In this document: piece after piece, positions 1 through 5,140 of the stretch
Layout of the letters: each line of letters opens with the position of its first letter
Position numbering within the stretch: position 1 is the stretch's first letter
DNA from: Chloroflexota bacterium
GTDB lineage: Bacteria > Chloroflexota > UBA6077 > CF-72
Length of the DNA stretch: 8,172 nucleotides
Direction: 5' to 3'
Assembly: GCA_019247135.1 (NCBI GenBank)
Contig: JAFAPL010000238.1
Coordinates: 1 to 8,172 of the forward strand
Program-made: the position numbers and the translations under genes
The notes under the pieces: model-generated
What the model saw: the letters and a program-made list of their open reading frames with translations, nothing else
Databases searched by the model: none
What the model was told of the DNA's origin: nothing

Positions 1-126
1 TTCCGCCTCCGCCATAAGCCGGAAGGGTACTACCCGAGGGAGAGCCCGGCTACGTTCCGCGAGGAGCCCGGAAACTCGCTAGAGGTACATCTGCATCCAG
101 TTGACCGCGTCGTGCCACGCGGTTAG
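1..126 (+). CDS. Possible 3' end of a plus-strand gene, cut by the window edge
   Basis: Frame 1 is open from the first base to a TAG at 124-126, about 41 codons. Over the first 26 codons, which lie outside the neighbouring hydrolase gene, G/C occupies 16 of 26 first, 14 of 26 second and 22 of 26 third positions. This is the pattern expected of real coding DNA in a GC-rich genome; frame 2 lacks it, and the minus-strand frame that would share it has a stop at 30-32. The tail is rich in Arg, Pro and Glu and I do not recognise it. If real, it would overlap the convergent hydrolase gene tail-to-tail by about 48 bases, which is unusual. The stretch is short, so this may be chance; no other gene is seen in bases 1-78. 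Confidence 0.2.
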   Translation, partial: FRLRHKPEGYYPRESPATFREEPGNSLEVHLHPVDRVVPRG

Positions 127-1008
127 CGCCTGCTGCTCGTTGTAGGCCTGGCCCGTGTCGTTATAGAAGTCGTGCTTGGTGCCCGGGTAGACGTTCATCT
201 GGTGCGTGACGCCCGCTTGCGATAACGCCGCATCCAGCCCGTCGCGGTTGTTGTTGGCAAAATCATTCGGATCAGCGGAGTAGACGCCCAGCACCGCGGC
301 CCCGATGTTCGGCACCTGGTCCAACGGCGGCGGCGCACCATAGAAGGGCGCCGCCGCTTTCATCGAGGGCAGCGCCTCCGCCGTGCGCCAGGTGATGCCA
401 CCACCGAAGCAGAAGCCGTTCATCCCCAGACGCGATGCGTCAGCATCCGAGGAGCCCGAATAGTAGTCGGCCGCGGCCACGAAATCGCTCACGTGGCGGT
501 TCGCGTCCGTGTTTGAAAGCATCGCCGGGATCTGGGCCTTGTCGGCCACACCGTTCGTGCCACCCTCGCGGCTGAGCAGGTCGACCGCCGCGGCGATGTA
601 GCCGAGCTTGGCCCAGCGGCGGGCGACGTCCTGGATCTGCGGCTCGACCCCCTGATTGCGATGGCAGACCAGCATGACAGGCAGCGGCCCACTCGCGTCT
701 GCCGGACGGGCTTCGTAAGCCATGATTGTCGCGCCGTCCTGTTGGTTGGGAAAGCTGATCCAGTTTGCGCTGACGGAAGGATCGTCCGGTGGAACCGAAA
801 GGGGGCTGGCGTCCGCGGGCGCTTCGGCGAGGACCTCGGGCTGCGCCAAGGCCGCTGTGGGCACGCCCAGAGACGCGAGCAGCGTGGCTGTGGAAGCCAC
901 GCCGCCAGTGATGAACAGCACCCGTCGCATCATGTCGCGTCGAGACATGTGGCCGATGCGGTACTCCTCGACAAACTCGCGGACGAAGTACTCCTGGAAC
1001 TGGTTCAT
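79..1008 (-). CDS. Secreted dienelactone hydrolase family protein (Tat-type signal)
   Basis: An alpha/beta hydrolase of the dienelactone hydrolase (DLH) family, 309 aa, predicted to act outside the cytoplasmic membrane. The N-terminus has a twin-arginine-like stretch SRRDMMRR (residues 22-29), a hydrophobic segment (about 30-56) and a likely cleavage site after ALA near residue 55, with a charged 20-residue leader before the twin Arg. The mature domain shows the DLH nucleophile motif GFCFGGG with Cys200, a catalytic His in KHDFYND (His279) and a candidate Asp in YSADPND (Asp246 or Asp249). The N-terminal strand motif, usually HEN in close relatives, reads HRN (residues 116-118), so the acidic residue that in classical DLH interacts with the nucleophile is an Arg. 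Classical DLH acts on dienelactones from chlorocatechol breakdown, but most exported homologues have unknown substrates and no chlorocatechol gene is nearby, so I would not assign that reaction. It lies 145 bp downstream of the FAD oxidase on the same strand. Confidence 0.88.
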   Translation of the reverse strand: MNQFQEYFVREFVEEYRIGHMSRRDMMRRVLFITGGVASTATLLASLGVPTAALAQPEVLAEAPADASPLSVPPDDPSVSANWISFPNQQDGATIMAYEARPADASGPLPVMLVCHRNQGVEPQIQDVARRWAKLGYIAAAVDLLSREGGTNGVADKAQIPAMLSNTDANRHVSDFVAAADYYSGSSDADASRLGMNGFCFGGGITWRTAEALPSMKAAAPFYGAPPPLDQVPNIGAAVLGVYSADPNDFANNNRDGLDAALSQAGVTHQMNVYPGTKHDFYNDTGQAYNEQQALTAWHDAVNWMQMYL

Positions 1009-1024
1009 TGGTCTTATCTAATCT

Positions 1025-1038
1025 ACGAACCACGAACC
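1025..1038. repeat. Perfect tandem heptamer just upstream of the hydrolase gene
   Basis: ACGAACC occurs twice back to back on the plus strand. It sits 17 to 30 bases upstream of the hydrolase start, where a promoter or operator is expected. Short tandem sites like this can bind a regulator, but a single 14-base match may be chance. Confidence 0.4.
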
Positions 1039-1077
1039 CTGCCAGGATTGCGCCGGCACGCCGCCGCCGCCCCGGCT

Positions 1078-1127
1078 GGCCAGGTTCTCAACTCCTCGTT
1101 GAAGACCTGGCCTGCCGCGAGCGGCAG
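1078..1127 (-). terminator. Two adjacent hairpins after the FAD oxidase gene
   Basis: Arms 1078-1092 and 1098-1112 form a 15-position stem with a 5-base loop and two central defects: a G-U pair and a mismatch on the plus strand, two non-Watson-Crick positions either way. Directly beside it, 1112-1118 and 1121-1127 (CTGCCGC and GCGGCAG) form a perfect 7-base inverted repeat with a 2-base centre. They lie 27 to 76 bases past the oxidase stop codon. No U-tract follows on the minus strand, so this is not a textbook intrinsic terminator. It may be a weak terminator or a 3'-end-stabilising structure that separates the oxidase message from the hydrolase gene. The rest of the gap, 1009-1153, shows no gene. 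Confidence 0.5.
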
Positions 1128-1153
1128 CACAACAGAACTGACTCTGAGACGCT

Positions 1154-2557
1154 TCAGCTCACGCGCTCAGGCCTCACGTTCTGGTTGAGGCGAAAGACGT
1201 TCGTCGGGTCGTAGGCACGCTTGACCGCCGCCAGGCGCGCGTAGGTTTGCGGAGCATAGGCCTCGCGCACGCGCTCTTCGCCCTCGTCCTCGAGGAAGTT
1301 CACGTAGGTCCCCGCGGCGCGCGGGCGAAGCACGTTGTTCCAGAGATCCTCGGTCCATTCGCGCTGCCGATCCGCATCCGAGGGGTCCACCGCCCCGCCG
1401 ACGATGGTCGCCAGGTACGGCTTATCGCGATGTGCGAACGCCGTCGCCTCGGCTGGCACCCGCGCCATCGCTCCTCCCAATGCGCGCAGCTGCACGATCC
1501 CCGTGGGCGCCGGGATCCGCTCCGCACCTTCGAGCAAGCCATCGATCAGTGCGTCATCGAACGCGTCGACATAGCCAGATCGAACCGCGTGCGGTTGCGG
1601 ATGTGTGGCTTCCTGGGTGAGCGCGAAGAGCGCTGGGTAGGGCATTGGCCCGGTTATGTCGGCGACTGGCGTACCCAAGTGGCGGAGCGGCGCAACAACC
1701 GATTCGCCGCGAGCGAGGTCGCCCGTGTAACACACGCCGACCACCGCGACGAGCTTGCCCACTTCCGCAGGCGGAATGAACGGCGCCGGCGGCGCAGGCA
1801 TGATGAACACAATTGTTGTGAGCTCGTCTGGCGCCTGCAGCGCGTAATCCGCCCAACCCCGCACAACGGCGCGTGTAGCAGGGTAGATCACGGCGCCACC
1901 GAGGACTGTACCCGCTGGCTGGAGCTGGAACTGGAACGCGGTCGCGACGCCGAAGTTGCCACCGCCGCCGCGGAGCGCCCAGAACAGATCCGGGTGCTCG
2001 TTGGCGCTGGCGCGCACGAGGCGCCCGTCAGCCGTCGCTAGCTCCACTGAGAGCAAGTTGTCGATCGTCAGGCCGTGCTTGCGCACCATCCAGCCGATGC
2101 CACCGCCCAGGGCCAGGCCACCGATGCCCACCGACGAGGTATCACCCGACGATGTGGCCAGTCCGAATGCACTCGCCTTCTGGGCGTATTCGCCCCACGT
2201 CAGCCCTGGCTGGGCCCACGCCACACGGCGTTCCGCGTCGATGCTCATGCCGCGCATTCGACCGAGGTCGAGGACCACACCACCGTCGACCGTGCCGTGG
2301 CCGGCCATGCTATGGCTACCGCTGCGAATCGCAAGTGGAAGGTCCTGTTCACGCGCGAACTGGATGGTGCGGATGACATCGGCGGCATCCGCGGCGCGTG
2401 CAATCAGTGCCGGGTGGCGCTGAATGGATCGGTTGTAAACCTGTCGTGCGGAGTCGTAGTCGTCGTGCGCCGGGCGAATCAGTTCGCCGAGCAAGTGAGC
2501 TTCGAGGTCGCGAACAGCGGCCTGAGTCGGGCTCGTGTTCGTCAATTCCAGTGTCAT
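1154..2557 (-). CDS. FAD-binding oxidoreductase, BBE (berberine bridge enzyme-like) family
   Basis: A 467-aa flavoprotein oxidase of the PCMH-type FAD-binding superfamily with a C-terminal BBE domain. The FAD domain occupies roughly residues 45-220. It includes RSGSHS (78-83), whose His82 is the expected site of 8-alpha-histidyl attachment to FAD, and the glycine-rich SVGIGGLALGGGIGW run (142-156). The second covalent site of bicovalent members, a Cys in the segment just before this run, is absent; the segment reads SSGDTSS, so FAD is probably linked through His only, as in 6-hydroxy-D-nicotine oxidase. The C-terminus has the BBE signature YVNF near residue 420 and a closing YDPTNVFRLNQN motif. 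Such enzymes oxidise alcohols, amines or sugars and pass electrons to O2 or another acceptor; the substrate cannot be inferred. No signal peptide is visible, so it is probably cytoplasmic. The gene starts 14 bp after the cupredoxin stop codon, with its Shine-Dalgarno overlapping that stop, which argues for co-transcription. Confidence 0.92.
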   Translation of the reverse strand: MTLELTNTSPTQAAVRDLEAHLLGELIRPAHDDYDSARQVYNRSIQRHPALIARAADAADVIRTIQFAREQDLPLAIRSGSHSMAGHGTVDGGVVLDLGRMRGMSIDAERRVAWAQPGLTWGEYAQKASAFGLATSSGDTSSVGIGGLALGGGIGWMVRKHGLTIDNLLSVELATADGRLVRASANEHPDLFWALRGGGGNFGVATAFQFQLQPAGTVLGGAVIYPATRAVVRGWADYALQAPDELTTIVFIMPAPPAPFIPPAEVGKLVAVVGVCYTGDLARGESVVAPLRHLGTPVADITGPMPYPALFALTQEATHPQPHAVRSGYVDAFDDALIDGLLEGAERIPAPTGIVQLRALGGAMARVPAEATAFAHRDKPYLATIVGGAVDPSDADRQREWTEDLWNNVLRPRAAGTYVNFLEDEGEERVREAYAPQTYARLAAVKRAYDPTNVFRLNQNVRPERVS

Positions 2558-2567
2558 TGGTGTGAAT

Positions 2568-2573
2568 CTCCTT
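2568..2573 (-). promoter_or_regulatory. Shine-Dalgarno of the FAD oxidase gene, overlapping the upstream stop
   Basis: On the minus strand AAGGAG lies 10 bases before the oxidase ATG, and its first two bases are the last two of the cupredoxin TAA (2572-2574). Ribosomes ending the cupredoxin therefore finish on the oxidase ribosome-binding site, which favours translational coupling. It also supports the ATG at 2557 as the start. Confidence 0.8.
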
Positions 2574-3423
2574 ACTCGCTAACCGTGAAGTTCTTGATCA
2601 TTCCGAGATGGCTGTGGGCTGCCCCGCTCGCCGGATCGGGTACGTTGCAGATCGCGAGGTAGTTGCCTGGCTGCAAGTCGAGCGTCATGTAGCCCGAGCC
2701 GGAGGTGCTGAAAGCGTTCATGCCGCCAGCGGCTTCGAACGGTGGCGGTCCGGCCGGTGCCTCTTCCCACGCCAGAGCATCTGCCGCGGTCTTGCCCGGC
2801 GCGAGCTTCAGGATGTTGAGCTCGTGCATCTGCGGGCCTTGATTCACAACCTTGTAGGTCGCCTTGCCCGCCTTGAGCGTGCTCGGCATATCAAACGAGA
2901 AGTCCCGCATCGTGAAGGTCGACTTTGCCTGCGGCTGAGCGGCCGCCGGCTCACTCGAAGGCGTGACTTCGATGGGCTTGAGCATGCCCTTCATCAAATG
3001 CGGTACGCCGTCTGGACCAGCGATGAAGCACGCCAGCACGTAGGTGCCGGGCTTCAGGTCCAGCGTGACGTCCATCGACCCGGCCGGTCCGACTGTCCCG
3101 GGGCCGCCCTCGCCGGAGACGAGTGCGAGCGCGCCCTCACCCTCCTGCTGCAACGCGGTGGTGAACTGATCGAAGCTCATTCCGTCCTGCAAGCGGAGCA
3201 ACTGGGCGTGATGCGCCTCCTGGCCCTGGTTGGTGAGATGGATCGTGGCAACGCCTGCCGTCAAGGTCTCGGGCGCGTTGAAGGCAAAGTCACTTGCGTC
3301 GATCTGGACGGTCCGCGTCGCGCGGGGACTGGTCGGCGTGGTGACCTGGCAGCCCACGACGAGTGCGACTGCCGCGGCGCCAATCATGGTTGGAACCAGA
3401 GTGCTTCGGAGGGAGGGTTTCAT
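2572..3423 (-). CDS. Tandem two-domain cupredoxin lipoprotein
   Basis: A 283-aa exported protein with two cupredoxin (plastocyanin/azurin-like) domains. The start at 3423 is chosen because a strong Shine-Dalgarno precedes it and a typical lipoprotein signal follows: MKPSLR, a hydrophobic stretch and a lipobox LVVGC ending at Cys25. The frame stays open upstream to 3738, but that part runs antisense through the regulator gene and lacks any domain. Domain 1 (about 37-153) has HH at 71-72, Cys132, His142 and Met147. Domain 2 (about 168-283) has His200, Cys259, His270/His272 and Met275. Both therefore keep a His...Cys...His...Met set that could form a type 1 copper site, though the Cys-to-His spacing (9 or more residues) is longer than in classical plastocyanins, so copper binding is inference. 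The domains share NQG and LDL-PG-Y motifs, indicating an internal duplication. A role in electron transfer or copper handling at the membrane surface is likely. First gene of the minus-strand set. Confidence 0.85.
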   Translation of the reverse strand: MKPSLRSTLVPTMIGAAAVALVVGCQVTTPTSPRATRTVQIDASDFAFNAPETLTAGVATIHLTNQGQEAHHAQLLRLQDGMSFDQFTTALQQEGEGALALVSGEGGPGTVGPAGSMDVTLDLKPGTYVLACFIAGPDGVPHLMKGMLKPIEVTPSSEPAAAQPQAKSTFTMRDFSFDMPSTLKAGKATYKVVNQGPQMHELNILKLAPGKTAADALAWEEAPAGPPPFEAAGGMNAFSTSGSGYMTLDLQPGNYLAICNVPDPASGAAHSHLGMIKNFTVSE

Positions 3424-3576
3424 TTCGATGCTCCTTTGGTTTCTCTGCGGCAAGCATGCGCTCGGTGTGGTGGTCGGCACCCCCGTGAGGCGGTTGGAGT
3501 CGCGCCTGGACAGGTCGCTGGTCCAAAAACTGCCCACTTCCCCAGGTAGGCGGCCCCGCGAGCGCCTGTAGAGTTC
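3424..3576. promoter_or_regulatory. Divergent intergenic region between cupredoxin and response regulator genes
   Basis: This 153-bp gap must carry the promoters for both divergent genes. No convincing -10/-35 pair stands out on either strand. Nested inverted half-sites lie at 3494-3498/3522-3526 (TTGGA and TCCAA) and 3507-3511/3521-3525 (TGGAC and GTCCA), a possible operator. The adjacent LuxR-type regulator is a natural candidate to bind here, but that is inference. Confidence 0.4.
3431..3437 (-). promoter_or_regulatory. Shine-Dalgarno deciding the cupredoxin start
   Basis: AAAGGAG on the minus strand lies 7 bases before the ATG at 3423. It is a near-ideal ribosome-binding site and fixes the start of the lipoprotein at the residue just before its signal peptide, not at the longer open frame. 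Confidence 0.85.
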
Positions 3577-4215
3577 GTGACAGTGCAAGCAGTTGAGACC
3601 CCAATTCGAGTCGTCGTCGTCGACGACCACGCAATGGTGCGCACCGGTCTCGCCACGTTTCTCCGGGTGACTGGCTGCGAGCTGGTGGGTGAGGCAGGCG
3701 ATGGCGAGGAAGCCCTCCAGATATGCGAGCGCGAGCAACCGGATATCGTGTTGATGGACATGCGGATGCCGCGCATGGACGGAGTCGCCGCTACACGCGC
3801 AATGGGCGAGCGCTGTCCGAGTGCGCGTGTGATTGCCTTGACCAGCTTCCCCGAAGACGACCTGGTGGAGCGGGCGCTGTCAGCTGGAGCGAGCGGTTAT
3901 TTGCTGAAGAATGTCGGCGCAGGCGATCTGGCCGCCGCGATCCAGACGGCGCATGCTGGCAAGCGGGCGCTCGGAAACGAAGCAGCGCGGGCGCTGGTGC
4001 GTTGTGCGGCCCGGCCGGGCCGCGACCTCAGCGCACGCGAGCGTGAGGTGCTTGCGCTGATGAAGTGTGGACTCAGCAATCGGAGGATCGCCGAACGGCT
4101 GATCATCAGCCCGTCCACGGCGGACTTTCATGTCAGCAATATCCTGGGCAAATTGGGAGCGGCAACTCGTACGGAGGCCGTCGCGATCGCGGTCCAGGAG
4201 CGGCTCGTCGATTAA
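3577..4215 (+). CDS. NarL/FixJ-family response regulator (receiver plus LuxR-type HTH)
   Basis: A 212-aa two-component response regulator. The receiver domain (about 10-125) has the acidic pair Asp16-Asp17, the phospho-acceptor Asp61 in VLMDMRMPRMDG, Thr89 in ALTSF and Lys111, so all phosphorylation residues are present. A GerE/LuxR-type helix-turn-helix follows (about 150-210) with LSAREREVLALM, GLSNRRIAERL and STADFHVSNILGKLG. Such proteins bind DNA as dimers after phosphorylation by a histidine kinase. No kinase is encoded in the window, so the partner is elsewhere and the signal is unknown. The start is GTG at 3577, with a second in-frame GTG two codons later. No strong Shine-Dalgarno precedes either, so the exact start is uncertain. 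It is divergent from the cupredoxin gene and 43 bp upstream of the VIT1-type transporter, with which it may share a transcript. Confidence 0.92.
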   Translation: MTVQAVETPIRVVVVDDHAMVRTGLATFLRVTGCELVGEAGDGEEALQICEREQPDIVLMDMRMPRMDGVAATRAMGERCPSARVIALTSFPEDDLVERALSAGASGYLLKNVGAGDLAAAIQTAHAGKRALGNEAARALVRCAARPGRDLSAREREVLALMKCGLSNRRIAERLIISPSTADFHVSNILGKLGAATRTEAVAIAVQERLVD

Positions 4216-4258
4216 CCCGCGCTGCGGCCTGCGCGCGAGTGTGCCAGACTGAAGGGCG

Positions 4259-4987
4259 ATGGCTGCCCCTCCCAGTCGGGCCGAAACGGCGACCGGCGCT
4301 GAAAGCCATGAACAACATCGCGAAGACAACTGGCTGCGCGACGTCATCCTGGGCGGCCAGGATGGTCTCGTCAACGTGCTGGGGATCGTGCTCGGAGCCA
4401 CCGCCGCCGGGGCCGGCTCGCGCATCCTGATCGCCACCGCTCTCGCTGCCACCTTCGCCGAGGCGATTTCCATGGGCGCGGTTGCGTATACCTCCTCACT
4501 CGCCGAGCGAGACCACTACTTGAGCGAGCTCGAGCGCGAGAAAATGGAGATGCAGACGATTCCGGAGGAAGAGGAGCGGGAAATTCGGGCGATTTATCGC
4601 GAGAAAGGCTTCGACGGTCCGCTGCTGGAGCAGATCGTCGAGCGGATCACATCCGATCCCGAGATCTGGCTCAAGACGATGATGAGTGAAGAGCTTCACC
4701 TGGAGCCCGTGAATACACGCGACGTGTTGCGGACCTCCGTCATCGTGACGATTGCGGCGATCGTCGGGGGATTGATTCCGCTTGTGCCGTTCATCGTGGC
4801 GCCGGACTCCGCGATCTGGGTGTCGATTATCTTGAGCGCGATTGCGTTGTTCGCCGTTGGCGCCTACAAAGCGAAGTCGCTGGTGGGTGACTGGCGCAAG
4901 AGCGGTATCCAGATGGTGCTGATCGGACTCGGCGCCGCCGTCGCCGGCTTCGTCGTCGGCCGAATCTTCGGCACCGCCGGCGGCTAG
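4259..4987 (+). CDS. VIT1/CCC1-family iron/manganese transporter
   Basis: A 242-aa membrane protein of the vacuolar iron transporter (VIT1/CCC1) family, which moves Fe2+ or Mn2+ out of the cytoplasm. Five membrane segments can be seen at about 32-50, 57-78, 160-181, 186-204 and 216-236. The first carries GGQDGLVNVLG with Asp35, and the second AEAISMGAVAYTSS with Glu68 and Met72, matching residues that line the transport path in characterised VITs. Between segments 2 and 3 is a cytosolic helical domain (about 80-155) rich in Glu, including PEEEE (102-106) and TMMSEE (140-145), which fits the family's metal-binding domain. Length is normal for bacterial members. An in-frame TGA at 4250-4252 blocks any upstream start and no other ATG lies in frame until residue 72, so ATG 4259 is the likely start, although the GAAGGG before it is only 2 bases away. 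The likely role is relief of iron or manganese excess. Metal preference cannot be told from sequence. Confidence 0.92.
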   Translation: MAAPPSRAETATGAESHEQHREDNWLRDVILGGQDGLVNVLGIVLGATAAGAGSRILIATALAATFAEAISMGAVAYTSSLAERDHYLSELEREKMEMQTIPEEEEREIRAIYREKGFDGPLLEQIVERITSDPEIWLKTMMSEELHLEPVNTRDVLRTSVIVTIAAIVGGLIPLVPFIVAPDSAIWVSIILSAIALFAVGAYKAKSLVGDWRKSGIQMVLIGLGAAVAGFVVGRIFGTAGG

Positions 4988-5037
4988 CCCCTAGCTCAGC
5001 ACGGCGCAAGTCCTTCCGGAGTTCGACCTACTTTTAC

Positions 5038-5077
5038 GGAGAAGTTCTCCAGAGGGTGCAAGGGGCGCAGCCCCTTG
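5038..5077. repeat. Two small inverted repeats in the convergent gap
   Basis: GGAGAA and TTCTCC flank one central base at 5038-5050. CAAGGGGC (5059-5066) and GCCCCTTG (5070-5077) form a perfect 8-bp stem with a 3-base loop. The second can fold in either transcript, so it could serve the transporter gene and the rhamnose operon as a shared terminator. No U-tract follows on either strand. Together with the palindromes at 5094-5139 they fill most of the gap 4988-5140, which contains no gene. Confidence 0.6.
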
Positions 5078-5093
5078 AATCACCATAGGTACT

Positions 5094-5139
5094 CCCTCCC
5101 CCTGAGAAAGGGGGAGGGCCGGGGTGGGGGTCGACCCCC
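5094..5139. repeat. GC-rich palindrome pair, REP-like extragenic element
   Basis: CCCTCCCCCT (5094-5103) and AGGGGGAGGG (5109-5118) form a perfect 10-bp stem with a 5-base loop. Seven bases further, GGGGGTCGACCCCC (5126-5139) is a perfect 14-base palindrome that ends two bases from the aldolase stop codon. Similar C-run/G-run elements joined by a CCGGGGT-type spacer recur as dispersed extragenic repeats in many GC-rich genomes; I recall this only in general and cannot count copies here. The position between convergent genes suits a repetitive extragenic palindrome or a bidirectional transcription end signal. Confidence 0.65.
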
Positions 5140-5140
5140 G

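Noticed and set aside
1247..2041. Plus-strand open frame (264 codons) opposite the FAD oxidase
   Set aside because: Arg-rich shadow frame; the minus strand carries all the flavin oxidase motifs.
2388..2405. Exact 18-base match to 6540-6557
   Set aside because: Both copies encode the same short helix peptide IARAA on the minus strand in unrelated genes, with G/C-biased codons. Chance convergence is enough; there is no flanking similarity.
2608..3549. Plus-strand open frame (313 codons) opposite the cupredoxin gene
   Set aside because: Low-complexity Arg-rich translation with no motif, antisense to a clear two-domain protein with a signal peptide.
3424..3738. Upstream extension of the cupredoxin reading frame on the minus strand (105 extra codons)
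   Set aside because: It runs antisense through the receiver domain of the response regulator, has no domain, and lies before a strong Shine-Dalgarno and a proper lipoprotein signal peptide at 3423.
4985..4995. Small inverted repeat at the end of the transporter gene (GCTAG/CTAGC, 4983-4995)
   Set aside because: Only 5 bp of stem with no U-tract, partly inside the stop codon; too weak to call a terminator.
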